The translations under genes and the position numbers were made by a program. Below are positions 42,270 through 50,702 of a stretch of 64,000 bases of DNA, one piece after another. Every line of letters starts with the position of its first letter. The first letter of the stretch is position 1. The notes under the pieces are model-generated. The model had not been told where the DNA came from, did no database searches, and saw only the letters and a list, made by a program, of their open reading frames with translations. Source of the stretch: Chthoniobacterales bacterium (GTDB taxonomy: Bacteria; Verrucomicrobiota; Verrucomicrobiia; Chthoniobacterales; UBA10450). The stretch covers positions 1 to 64,000 of the forward strand of contig DATENU010000021.1 of the NCBI GenBank assembly GCA_035274845.1, read 5' to 3'.

Positions 42270-42941
42270 TTAGCACGCGATGGCGTGCCGGCGGCAGACG
42301 CCGGAGAGCATTTCCCAGAGGGCATCGAGGACGCGATTCACGGCGGCCGAAACGGGGGCGGCGTTGTCGTTGTTCACGTACTCGGAAAGCATCTGGCGCT
42401 CGGCGGCGGAATGTTCGCGATCGGCCTCGACGTGGACGCTGAAGTATTCGTAATCGCGCGGGGTGGTGACGTTGTAGTTCTCGATCAAACCTTTGATCTT
42501 CGACTCAGAGACGGCCGGGATCTGGCTTTCGTAAGCGTAGAGGGCCGCGAGGCCTTCGGCGGTTTTGCCTTCGGAACAGGCGGAACGAAACGTCGCGATC
42601 AGGTTTTGCGTTTCTTCCCATTTCTCCGCCGATTGAGCATCGGCCTTCGACACGCCGAGGCATTCGGCGAATTGGAGCCAAAGCTCGGGATGGTTCGGCG
42701 AGCCGGCTTCTTCGTCCATCAGGTTATCGAGGAGCTGGCGGCGGGTCGGTTGATCGTCGCACTTCGCGTGGACCGCGGAGAGATAAGTCGGGAACGCCGC
42801 CACGTGGTGGTAATATTGGCGCGCGTAATCGGCCAGCGCGGCCCGGCTCAATTCGCCGCGGGTCCAGGCAAGATAAAAAGGGTGGGTGAGCAGATGTTTG
42901 GCGGCGATTTGGCCATCGATGGTGTCGAGATGTTTGTTCAT
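42270..42941 (-). CDS. CADD-family (TIGR04305-like) folate-pathway oxygenase
   Basis: 223 residues from the ATG at 42941; the longer open frame upstream is antisense of the TerC gene. Opening motif LLTHPFYLAWTRGELSRAAL, then YARQYYHHVAAFPTYLSAVH and NLMDEEAG, the di-metal heme-oxygenase-like fold of CADD/PqqC relatives. In Chlamydia this protein is a self-sacrificing para-aminobenzoate synthase that donates its own tyrosine and needs iron or manganese (established for CT610). The same role here is an inference from family membership; it would supply pABA for folate. Confidence 0.85.
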   Translation of the reverse strand: MNKHLDTIDGQIAAKHLLTHPFYLAWTRGELSRAALADYARQYYHHVAAFPTYLSAVHAKCDDQPTRRQLLDNLMDEEAGSPNHPELWLQFAECLGVSKADAQSAEKWEETQNLIATFRSACSEGKTAEGLAALYAYESQIPAVSESKIKGLIENYNVTTPRDYEYFSVHVEADREHSAAERQMLSEYVNNDNAAPVSAAVNRVLDALWEMLSGVCRRHAIAC

Positions 42942-43052
42942 TTGGGTTCTCCGGATGGGTTGTCTTAATCCCGGCTTTGGCGGACTGCGAACCTTTTTTT
43001 TGGACCGTTCGATTTTCCGCAGGCGCTTTGCCATTGCTACCCGCTGCTCCGC

Positions 43053-44006
43053 ATGGAACGGTCTGCGGCTGTGTCCACGAGCATCTGGTTTTGGATTGCC
43101 TTCCACGTGGGCGTTTTCATCGCGCTCGCCGTCGATTTGATTAGTTTCAAACGGCGCGACCGCGAACTGAGCATGCGCGCGGCCAGTTTGCGCAGCCTGA
43201 TCTGGGTCGTTCTCTCCCTCGGTTTCAATTACCTGGTCTGGAAATCCAAAGGGGACGAGGCGGGGCTCGATTTCCTCACCGGCTACATCATCGAGTATTC
43301 GCTCAGCGTTGATAACATTTTTGTTTTCGTCCTGATTTTTTCCTACTTCCGGGTCCCGCCCCAGTCGCAGCACCGGGTCCTGGTCTGGGGAATTCTCGGG
43401 GCGCTGGTCATGCGGGGAGTAATGATCTGGCTGGGCGTGACCCTGGTGGAGCGGTTCCATTTTGTTCTCTACATCTTCGGCGCCTTCCTCGTGCTCACCG
43501 GCGTGCGGATGCTCTTCGATCGCGACGCAAAGCTCGATTTCGAGAAAAATTTCTTCATGCGCTTGTGTCGCAAAATGCTGCCGATCACTCCGCAATTTCA
43601 CGGTAACCATTTCACCGCGCGGATTGACGGGCGCCTCATGTTCACGCCGCTGCTCCTGGTTTTGATTCTGGTGGACGTGATGGACCTGGTCTTCGCGGTC
43701 GATTCGATCCCGGCCGTCTTCGCGATCACGACCGATCAGTTCATCGTCTACACTTCGAATATCTGCGCCATCCTGGGGCTGCGGTCGCTCTACTTTCTCC
43801 TCGCGCGCATGATCGACCGCTTCATTTATCTCAAGACCGGGCTCGCTCTCATTCTCGGATTCGTCGGGACAAAAATGATCCTGGCCCATCGCCTTCCGAT
43901 CCCGAACTGGATTTCGCTAATCATCATCGTCCTCATCCTCGCCCTTACGATCACGATCTCGATGCTGGCGACTCGGAGGTTAAACCGGATGACGGACCGA
44001 AACTGA
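43053..44006 (+). CDS. TerC/Alx-family membrane protein
   Basis: 317 residues with about eight membrane helices. Signature motifs: DFLTGYIIEYSLSVDNIFVF (the acidic intramembrane SVDN site) and VLILVDVMDLVFAVDSIPAV (second acidic site). Family members export Mn2+ or support metalloprotein export; Alx and TerC both belong. I looked for a yybP-ykoY manganese riboswitch upstream, but the 110-base gap shows none. No tellurite-resistance neighbours, so a Mn2+ exporter role is more likely. Confidence 0.92.
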   Translation: MERSAAVSTSIWFWIAFHVGVFIALAVDLISFKRRDRELSMRAASLRSLIWVVLSLGFNYLVWKSKGDEAGLDFLTGYIIEYSLSVDNIFVFVLIFSYFRVPPQSQHRVLVWGILGALVMRGVMIWLGVTLVERFHFVLYIFGAFLVLTGVRMLFDRDAKLDFEKNFFMRLCRKMLPITPQFHGNHFTARIDGRLMFTPLLLVLILVDVMDLVFAVDSIPAVFAITTDQFIVYTSNICAILGLRSLYFLLARMIDRFIYLKTGLALILGFVGTKMILAHRLPIPNWISLIIIVLILALTITISMLATRRLNRMTDRN

Positions 44007-44051
44007 AGTTGCTTTCCGGGAGCGAAGTCGCTTAACTGGATTTACCCCCCT

Positions 44052-44456
44052 ATGAACAAACTTTTCTCTACTGCTCTCGTCCTCGGGTTTGCGACCATCG
44101 CTTTTGCCGATATCCAGGATCCTCCTGCCAATCATTACGGTCCGACGCGAAAGCTCGGCCGCGGCATTTCGAACGTCGTGTTCGGGATCGCGGAGCTGCC
44201 CGCCACCATCTGCAAAATCAATGAGCGGGAAGGAAATTCGGCGGCCGCCGGCTACGGCGTCGTCCGCGGCTTGGGCCGAAGTTACCTGCGCTTCCACGCG
44301 GGACTCTTCGAGATCTTCAGCTTTCCCTTTCCGGTGAATCGCGGGAGTTACTACCCGATTCTTCGGCCTTCCATTCCTTACATCCAGGCCGGCTACGAAG
44401 AGTTCCCACCCGAACTCGGCAACGAATCGAAATATCCGTACGTCCGGATGTATTGA
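44052..44456 (+). CDS. Exosortase-associated protein, TIGR04073-like
   Basis: 134 residues with a signal peptide (MNKLFSTALVLGFATIAFA). The core RKLGRGISNVVFGIAELPAT, then GYGVVRGLGRSYLRFHAGLF and FEIFSFPFPV, fits the short secreted family TIGR04073 known from genomes with exosortases. Molecular role unknown. The exosortase itself lies about 10 kb to the left. Confidence 0.85.
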   Translation: MNKLFSTALVLGFATIAFADIQDPPANHYGPTRKLGRGISNVVFGIAELPATICKINEREGNSAAAGYGVVRGLGRSYLRFHAGLFEIFSFPFPVNRGSYYPILRPSIPYIQAGYEEFPPELGNESKYPYVRMY

Positions 44457-44555
44457 ACTGTAGCCGCGTCCCTGTGGGACGCGTCGCTGCGGATGTACGG
44501 CGACAGCGCCGTCGTTACAACTCATTGCGTCGCCCACAGGGCGACGGCTACAGTT
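44457..44555. repeat. Two TGTAGC-family palindromes with stacked stems
   Basis: CTGTAGCCGCGTCCCTGTGG then GACGCGTCG, TACGGCGACAGCGCCGTCGT in the middle, and GCGTCGCCCACAGGGCGACG then GCTACAG to ~44553. Outer CTGTAGCCG and CGGCTACAG pair across the whole region, and each inner segment is self-complementary. It separates the TIGR04073 gene from the methyltransferase start at 44560. Confidence 0.8.
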
Positions 44556-44559
44556 CCCG

Positions 44560-45633
44560 GTGCGCACCGTTGAAGTAAAAATCGAAGACGTCGGTTTTGG
44601 CGGCAAAGGCGTCGCGCGAACCGAAGGGAAGGCCCTCTTCATTCCTTTCACCATCGAAGGCGAGCGGGTCTCCGCGAAGATCACCCGCGAGAAGAAGCAA
44701 TTCGCCGATGGTGAGCTGGTTGAATTGCTGGAGACGTCGCCGGAGCGGACGAAGCCAGAATGTCCGTACTTCGGCCGCTGCGGTGGATGCGCCTATCAGC
44801 ACATGACGTACACGCACCAATTGAAAACCAAGGCGAAACAGGTCGAACAGGCGATGCGCCGAATCGGGAAATTGTCGGAGCCGCCGATGCAATCAATGGT
44901 CCCGTCGCCTCTGTCCTATGGCTATCGGAACCGGATCACGGTCCACGCTGAGAATGGCGTCGTCGGATTCTACCGACGCGATATTCATCGGCTGATGGAT
45001 ATCACGCATTGCCCGATCGCGATGCCGGAGGTCAATGAGGCCCTCGCCCAACTGCGCCGGAGCCGGGTGCGTGATGGCCATTACACCTTGCGTGCGCATT
45101 CCGGTCCGCGGGTTTTCGAACAGACAAATGACGCCGTGGCCGAGGCCCTGGCCGGACACATTGCCGGCCTGTTTGCCGGCGACGAGAAATTCCTGATCGA
45201 CGCTTTCTGCGGCGCCGGATTTTTTGCGAAACGGTTCGCGCCGAAATTTGAGCGCGTAGTCGGAATCGACTGGGACCGCTTCGCGATCGAGGCGGCGCAA
45301 AAGGAGGCGAGCGCGAACGAAGCTTATGTGGCGGGCGACGTAACGACGGAATTGCGCTGGCTTTTGGAAAAGAGCGATCCCGCGCTGACGGCCCTCATCG
45401 TCGATCCTCCGGCGACCGGCCTTACCGCCGAAATTCGCCAGGCCATTCTCGATTCAACCCCGCGCACCATGATTTACGTCTCTTGCAATCCCCCGACGTT
45501 GGCCCGTGATCTCGCCGCACTGCAGGCATGCTTCTCCGTGAGCTCCATCACGCCCTTCGACATGTTCCCGCAGACCGCAGAGATCGAGATCCTCGTGCAT
45601 CTCGAACTGGCGACCGCGTCGCATTTGGGTTAA
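44560..45633 (+). CDS. RlmD/RumA-family RNA uridine C5-methyltransferase
   Basis: 357 residues with a GTG start at 44560, close to the preceding repeat. A TRAM domain covers ~1-58; an iron-sulfur cluster is expected from Cys68, Cys74, Cys77 (ECPYFGRCGGC) plus a Cys in DITHCPIA; the SAM motif is FLIDAFCGAGFFAKRF; the catalytic Cys309 lies in YVSCNPPTLARDL. All key residues are present. Family members methylate U747 or U1939 of 23S rRNA, or U54 of tRNA; the exact target is not decided by motifs. The protein is shorter than E. coli RlmD (433 residues). Confidence 0.9.
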   Translation: MRTVEVKIEDVGFGGKGVARTEGKALFIPFTIEGERVSAKITREKKQFADGELVELLETSPERTKPECPYFGRCGGCAYQHMTYTHQLKTKAKQVEQAMRRIGKLSEPPMQSMVPSPLSYGYRNRITVHAENGVVGFYRRDIHRLMDITHCPIAMPEVNEALAQLRRSRVRDGHYTLRAHSGPRVFEQTNDAVAEALAGHIAGLFAGDEKFLIDAFCGAGFFAKRFAPKFERVVGIDWDRFAIEAAQKEASANEAYVAGDVTTELRWLLEKSDPALTALIVDPPATGLTAEIRQAILDSTPRTMIYVSCNPPTLARDLAALQACFSVSSITPFDMFPQTAEIEILVHLELATASHLG

Positions 45634-45796
45634 ATCGGCGAATTATCGCGCGTGCGCGCGGACTGCCATCGTCTCGCAATCGAGCATTAACGCCCAAGCC
45701 ATTCCAGTAGGCGAAACGCAAAGCATCGCCTGCTGTTCGGGGTGGCGAATTGAAGAAGCTTGGGAACCTCCTCTGAGGCATCCCGTAGTCACTTTC

Positions 45797-45940
45797 ATGG
45801 AGGAGCCAAGTCCGCAGAGAAGATTCGCGGTCCAAGCTGCGGCCAGAGTCAATGCTCTGGCAATTTCGCAGCGGCGTCCGCCAAATCAGGTAACACAGAA
45901 ACAAATGCGGCCGAATCGCCGCAGCAACATAGAAAGATAA
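45797..45940 (+). CDS. Possible 47-residue basic peptide
   Basis: Starts MEEPSPQRRFAVQAAARVNA and ends RPNRRSNIER with a stop six bases before the next ATG. A weak GAGG lies upstream. Very Arg/Gln-rich. It could be a leader or a third member of the small-gene cluster, or only a chance frame; the tight spacing to the next gene is the main support. Confidence 0.35.
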   Translation: MEEPSPQRRFAVQAAARVNALAISQRRPPNQVTQKQMRPNRRSNIER

Positions 45941-45945
45941 CGTTT

Positions 45946-46197
45946 ATGGCATTCAATAATGTCGGGTTCGGAACCATTGGTCCCGGACAAACACAAAGAT
46001 GGTTTTACAGATTCGGAGGGGCTGACCATGGAGCTCAATACTGTATGGCCCATCCCCTAAATCCTGGAGGAAGCTTACAGGTCAATGACCAGACCAAAGA
46101 AAGGAGGAACGACGGCACGATCACATACTGGGTGACCATTAAGAACATCGGCGGTGTTACGACAAACTTTAGTTTGTCCGGAGGAGGCTTAACTTAG
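45946..46197 (+). CDS. Small beta-rich protein of unknown function
   Basis: 83 residues from the ATG at 45946 (MAFNNVGFGTIGPGQTQRWF), preceded by AGAAAG. Gly, Asn and aromatic residues are frequent, and the strand-like GTITYWVTIKNIGGVTTNFS suggests a small beta-sandwich. No signal peptide and no Cys pair. Lower GC than surrounding genes. It forms a pair with the next gene (16-base gap with its own ribosome site). Confidence 0.6.
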   Translation: MAFNNVGFGTIGPGQTQRWFYRFGGADHGAQYCMAHPLNPGGSLQVNDQTKERRNDGTITYWVTIKNIGGVTTNFSLSGGGLT

Positions 46198-46213
46198 CAA
46201 CCAGGAGCGCAAA

Positions 46214-46471
46214 ATGAAAACAAGTATTATCGTTGATTCGGCGGGCAACTTGATTGGAATAGGCCATTCAACGCCTCTTTCAACCGAAGATAAAAAAAGC
46301 AATGTTCAAATGGAATCCGGCGTAATTGCTCAGCCCGGGCAGACGCTCCATGAGGTGGATGTACCGGAGGAGCTGCTTCGTCTTGAAGGGCCTCACCTCC
46401 TCAAGGGGCTCTTGGATCTAGAGCCTGTGAAGAAGTCACTAAGCACTTTAATCACAGCCGGCCAGGGGTAA
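46214..46471 (+). CDS. Small protein paired with the preceding gene
   Basis: 85 residues, ATG at 46214 with AGGAG seven bases upstream. Sequence features: IIVDSAGNLIGIGHSTPLST, then GVIAQPGQTLHEVDVPEELL and a helical tail LLKGLLDLEPVKKSL. Soluble, no known motif. Ribosome site and spacing indicate co-expression with the gene at 45946. Function unknown. Confidence 0.62.
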   Translation: MKTSIIVDSAGNLIGIGHSTPLSTEDKKSNVQMESGVIAQPGQTLHEVDVPEELLRLEGPHLLKGLLDLEPVKKSLSTLITAGQG

Positions 46472-46913
46472 CAGCGCTAGCGGAAAGTGTCGTATGCGAT
46501 GACTCAGGCATCTCTCTTCGGCTAAGTTAAGCCGGTCGAGCGACCTGCCCTCATCATATTCTTCCGCAGCGCTGCGATGTGAAAACGCGCGGCTGGTTCA
46601 ATACTAGCCGCGCACCGGCCCTTCGCCGGTGACGCGCTACGGCTCGCACTTCTGAAATCAAGCCGCGGCACCACGACGATGAGCTTGAGCGCGAGCAAAC
46701 CGGTCACGATGAACGCGATCGCTACGGGTTGCCGAGGGACATGTTCCCGCAGACCGCCGAAATCGAAGTGGCGGCGCACTTGCGTCCCCCTGTAGCGGCG
46801 GTCTCAGACCGCCGAACTTGCGCGGAAGGCGACGGTCAGAGACCGACGCTGCGGAAGCGCGAAAAGGCGGACAGAAGCACGGAAGACGACGGTCTGAGAC
46901 CGACGCTACAGCG
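46472..46913. other. Gene-poor region with hairpins, a gene remnant and palindromes
   Basis: 46587-46613 is an 8-bp stem (GCGCGGCT/AGCCGCGC) and 46614-46630 a 6-bp stem (ACCGGC/GCCGGT); neither is followed by a T run. At ~46733-46783 the plus strand reads RDMFPQTAEIEVAAHL, nearly identical to the C-terminal DMFPQTAEIEILVHL of the methyltransferase gene at 44560, so it looks like a relic of a duplicated copy. From 46790 to 46916 three TGTAGC-family palindromes follow. Confidence 0.65.
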
Positions 46914-49331
46914 CTACTCTGTCCGCAACGCTTCGACCGGATTGAGATGGCTGGCGCGGCGCGCTGGGAACAAACACGCCAGCAACGCCGCGAAGGCGAG
47001 CACCGCCACCGTCGAGCTCAGCAGCAACGGATTGTAGGGCGATATTTGGTAGAGCTGCGCCGCGACCAATTTTCCAAGACCGATCGCAGCCGCCAGGCCG
47101 ACGACCAATCCGAAAATCACGGGCATCATTCCCTGTTTCACCACGAGGCGCAGGACATCGCGCGTTTGCGCGCCGAGCGCCATGCGCACGCCGATCTCGC
47201 CAGTGCGCTGTTCCACCGTGTAGGCCACGGCGCCGTAAATTCCCACCGTCGCCAGCAACAACGCGACGGCGGCGAACACGCCCAGCAACGTCATCATTAG
47301 CTTCGCCTGGCCGAGGGCTTGCGCCATCACCTCGGAGACCGGTTGCGGCTGAACGAGGGCCAGACCGGGGTCGATCGTCTTCAAAACTGCCTGGACCGTT
47401 TTCGTGACCACGTCCGGCGGTAACGGACTGCGGACGGTGATCGTCATGAACGGGAAATTTTCCTGCGCAAACGGCCGATAGAATTCCATGTCGTTTTGCT
47501 GATCCAGCCGAACGGAGCGGACGTCGCCGACGACGCCCACGATCTCGACCGGCACGCTGCCGCTCGTGATGAGCAACGTTTTGCCGACCGGATTCTCATT
47601 GCCGAAAACCGTTTTCGCGCCCGTCGCGCTAATCAGGATAACGTTCGGATGATCGGCCACGTCCTGCTCGTTGAAATCGCGGCCTGCGATGAGCGGGATG
47701 CCGAGGGTCCGAAGATAGCCGGGCGTAATGTCGTTCGAGGGTGCGCCCTTGCGCTCGGCCACCGGGGGGACGTTGCCTTCTGGGCGTGTGTAAAGCGTCG
47801 CGCCGCCGCCGCCGAAGAGCGGAATACTGCCGCTCACGGACGCATCCTGGACCCCGGCCGTAGCGCGAAGCGCGCTGGTCATTTGGTCGGCGAAACGGTT
47901 ACGCGCCGCCACGTCGGGATACTGCGCCTGGGGCATCACCGTCAGGGCCGCCCAAAGATTCTCGTGCTTGAAGCCGGGGTTCTGATGACTGAGAGCGACG
48001 AAACTCGCGATGAGCAGTGACGCGCCCGCAAGGAGTGTGACCGACAATGCCACCTGCGCGCCCACCAGCAATTTACGGAAACGCTGTTGCCGAATGCTGC
48101 CCGCGGTTCCGCGTCCGCCTTCCTTCAGCGCATCCACCAAATCCGCGCGCGAACCTTGCCACGCCGGATAGAGACCCATCACCAGTCCGGTAAGGAGCGA
48201 AAGGCCAATCGTGAAAGCCAGGACCGGCATGGAGAGCGCAGTCACCGTGCCCACCTCAATGGGAAGAAAGTTCGCGGCCAGTCTCGGAATCAGCGGGACC
48301 AGTTGCCAGGCAAGCACCGTCCCAAGAATTCCGGCGAGCAGGCTGATCAGGACACTTTCGAAAACGAATAGCCGGAGCACGCTCGAACGCGATGCTCCCA
48401 GCGCCATCCGCAGCGAAATCTCGCGGCGCCGGCCGCTAAATCTCACGAGGAGCAGGTTGGCCACGTTACTACACGCAATGAGCAGGACGAACGTCACCGC
48501 GGCGAGCAGGGTGATGAACCCAGGCCGAAGATTCTCCGTCACTACTTCGGGCAACGGCTTCGAGATGGTGCCCGATTTGGCGTCGATCTTTTCCGGATAT
48601 TGAGTGCGATAGCTGTCGCCCAGCAGCACCATCGCGGCCCGGGCCTGCTCGACGGTGACATTCGGCTTCAAGCGCCCGACTGCGCGAAGAAAGGCCGTCC
48701 CGCGCATCATTCGTTCATGCGAGAACCCAGGGATGATAAATGGCTTTGTCGTCCAGATGTCCGCGTTCGGACCGCTCCACGAAATTGGCAGCGTCGCGAT
48801 CACGCCGACGATCGTGTGGGCGACGCCATCGAGCGTCAGCGCGCGGCCGATCACGTTTGGATCGCTCCCGAGCCGCGCTTTCCAGAAGCGTTCCGTGATC
48901 ACGGCCACATCGGCGCCTTCCTCTTCCTCCGGCAGAAAAGTCCGGCCGCGGGTTGCGCGCACGCCCAGGACATCAAAATAATTCGACGTCGTCTTGAACA
49001 ACGGCACCTGGAACGGATCGCCCAGTCCGGTCACCGTCGTGCCCAGGCCGTTTTCGCCCGCGAACCCATCGAAGACCTGTTGCCCGTCGCGGTAATGCAT
49101 GAAGCGCGGCGCGCCCAGCGGAAAATCGACGGTTTGATCCTTAAAATGCGAAAAGACCTGGAGGACGCGCCCGGGTTCCCGGAACGGCAACCCCTTGAGA
49201 AACAGGTCGTTGATCAGCGAAAAGATCGCCGTGTTCAGCCCGATCCCGAGGGTGAGGGTGAGCACCGCCAGGAGCGTGAACCCCGGCGATTTTTTCAATT
49301 GGCGCAGCGCGAACCGAAGGTCAGTCATCAT
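46914..49331 (-). CDS. ADOP/MacB-type ABC transporter permease
   Basis: 805 residues. The N-terminus MMTDLRFALRQLKKSPGFTL is the hallmark of acidobacterial duplicated orphan permeases (ADOP). It has an N-terminal helix, a MacB periplasmic core domain (~50-250), three helices with an FtsX fold (~285-410), a second helix and periplasmic core (~440-650), and a second FtsX set (~690-790) ending LFPARRASHLNPVEALRTE. This is the duplicated MacB-PCD/FtsX architecture. No ATPase gene is next to it, so it is an orphan permease; the substrate is unknown. Confidence 0.93.
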   Translation of the reverse strand: MMTDLRFALRQLKKSPGFTLLAVLTLTLGIGLNTAIFSLINDLFLKGLPFREPGRVLQVFSHFKDQTVDFPLGAPRFMHYRDGQQVFDGFAGENGLGTTVTGLGDPFQVPLFKTTSNYFDVLGVRATRGRTFLPEEEEGADVAVITERFWKARLGSDPNVIGRALTLDGVAHTIVGVIATLPISWSGPNADIWTTKPFIIPGFSHERMMRGTAFLRAVGRLKPNVTVEQARAAMVLLGDSYRTQYPEKIDAKSGTISKPLPEVVTENLRPGFITLLAAVTFVLLIACSNVANLLLVRFSGRRREISLRMALGASRSSVLRLFVFESVLISLLAGILGTVLAWQLVPLIPRLAANFLPIEVGTVTALSMPVLAFTIGLSLLTGLVMGLYPAWQGSRADLVDALKEGGRGTAGSIRQQRFRKLLVGAQVALSVTLLAGASLLIASFVALSHQNPGFKHENLWAALTVMPQAQYPDVAARNRFADQMTSALRATAGVQDASVSGSIPLFGGGGATLYTRPEGNVPPVAERKGAPSNDITPGYLRTLGIPLIAGRDFNEQDVADHPNVILISATGAKTVFGNENPVGKTLLITSGSVPVEIVGVVGDVRSVRLDQQNDMEFYRPFAQENFPFMTITVRSPLPPDVVTKTVQAVLKTIDPGLALVQPQPVSEVMAQALGQAKLMMTLLGVFAAVALLLATVGIYGAVAYTVEQRTGEIGVRMALGAQTRDVLRLVVKQGMMPVIFGLVVGLAAAIGLGKLVAAQLYQISPYNPLLLSSTVAVLAFAALLACLFPARRASHLNPVEALRTE

Positions 49332-49508
49332 ATAAGTACAAGGATTTTGTGGTTACGGGGCCGCAAAGATAAGATGCACCAAAACGGGCCATTGGATTCA
49401 ATAAATAAACGCCGACGGTGTGGAATTCCGTCTACGGCAGCTGCCCCGTTAGGAGCGAGATTGGCAAGCGATGCGCTTGCCCTACAATTCGGACCGCCGG
49501 CCTTTATA

Positions 49509-50153
49509 TCACGCCGGCTGTTTGACGATCCTCAGATAGGGTTTGGGGACGTTTCAGCCGTCGGGGAAGAGGGTTTTGGCGTCGGCATCGGAGACGGAGC
49601 CGGCAATGATGACGTCGTCGCCGTTCTTCCAGTTCACGGGGGTGGCTACTTTGTGTTTGGCGGTGAGCTGCATCGAATCGAGGACGCGCAGGATTTCATC
49701 GAAGTTGCGGCCGGTGGTCATCGGATAAGTCAGCATCAGCTTAATTTCTTGTCCGGCCCGATGATGAAGACCGAGCGCACGGTGGCGTTGGTGGCAGCGG
49801 TGCGTCCTTCCGAAGTCCCCGGCTCCTCCGCGGGGAGCATGTTGTACATTTTGGCCACGGCGAGATCGGTGTCGACAATCATCGGATACTTCACGGCCGC
49901 GCCCTGCGTTTCTTCGGTGTCGGCGGCCCATTTGCTGTGATCGGCCACGCCGTCGATCGAGAGGCCGATCAGCTGGGCGTTTCGCTTCGCGAACTCGGAT
50001 TCGATCTTGGCCATATAGCCAAGCTCCGTCGTGCAGACCGGCGTGAAATCTTTCGGATGAGAAAACAGGACGGCCCATTTGTCTCCGATCCACTCGTGGA
50101 AATCGATCGGGCCGTGGGTGGTTTGCGCGCTGAAGTTCGGGGCGGCGTCGTTG
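49509..50153 (-). pseudogene. Decayed peroxiredoxin (1-Cys type) copy
   Basis: Matches the intact gene at 51092-51751 over nearly the whole length. A single T is missing from the run at ~49745 (AATTTC here, AATTTTC there), which shifts the frame after FIIGPDKK. Near 49557 a TGG codon has become TGA (GGCTGA against GGCTGG). The N-terminal MSLRI segment is replaced by unrelated sequence beyond 50153. Protein similarity upstream of the frameshift (AAPNFSAQTTHGPIDF, DFTPVCTTELG) remains high, so decay is recent. Confidence 0.88.
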
Positions 50154-50154
50154 A

Positions 50155-50311
50155 GCTCGTGAAGCGCCTCTATGCGACGTCCGATACCGATATTGTCTCC
50201 GAAGTCCAAAAGCACATAGGGAAGATTGATGTTACTCAGGCGGGGTTAGCCGCCGATATACTGCGGACTTGCGGTTTGAATCATAAACTTCGGCTCTACC
50301 GAACGGCCTAG
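50155..50311 (+). pseudogene. Plus-strand gene fragment at the duplication junction
   Basis: In the plus frame the region reads VKRLYATSDTDIVSEVQKHI, then GKIDVTQAGLAADILRTCGL and ends KLRLYRTA with a stop. It looks like the C-terminal end of a helical protein whose 5' part is missing, cut off at 50153 where the peroxiredoxin copy begins. No family recognised; it may also be a chance frame. Confidence 0.35.
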
Positions 50312-50427
50312 GGTCACGTGCGCGAAAAGGCACCGATGGCGGTCCATCACGGTCGGGAATTTCGTCGGTTGCGAGAAACGGCGGATCAGGCATTCCAAAT
50401 TCTCGATCAGAGTGAACATCGGCCGAC

Positions 50428-50646
50428 TTATTTATCTTGAACAAATTCGTCGACGGTAAGGCCGGCTGCGCGAATTAGGCTGCGCAGGGTGCCCCGCGCG
50501 ACTTCCTTGTGATCAGGTACTGAGAGCGTGGCACGAGCACTTTCCTTAACCAGGACGATGTGGTTTCCGGGACGAGCAACGCGCCACCCGAATCTCTCGA
50601 ACGCGCGAACGACTTCTCGCCCGCTCATGACTGGAAGCCGCGGCAT
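50428..50646 (-). CDS. hicA: HicA-type mRNA interferase toxin
   Basis: 72 residues from the ATG at 50646 (MPRLPVMSGREVVRAFERFG). The HicA motif order is present: SG.E..RAFERFGW, GNHIVLVK (catalytic His in GxHxxxxK) and VPDHKEVARGTLRSLIRAAG. Small dsRBD-like mRNA interferase by family. It lies downstream of hicB with a 56-base gap; HicB-first order is less common but known. Confidence 0.9.
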   Translation of the reverse strand: MPRLPVMSGREVVRAFERFGWRVARPGNHIVLVKESARATLSVPDHKEVARGTLRSLIRAAGLTVDEFVQDK

Positions 50647-50702
50647 CAGTCCAGCGTTGGACTTGGCCAGCAGGAGGGCAAATACTTTTTGCGCCAGTTC
50701 TG

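Noticed and set aside
42942-43052. yybP-ykoY manganese riboswitch before the TerC gene
   Set aside because: The gap is only about 110 bases and shows none of the conserved helical elements.
42942-43889. N-terminal extension of the CADD-family gene
   Set aside because: It is antisense to the TerC gene; the family starts at MNKHLDTIDG (42941).
50232-50444. 70-codon minus-strand frame between hicA and the peroxiredoxin relic
   Set aside because: Polar, Pro/Arg-rich sequence without ribosome site or motif; it overlaps the more protein-like plus-strand fragment.
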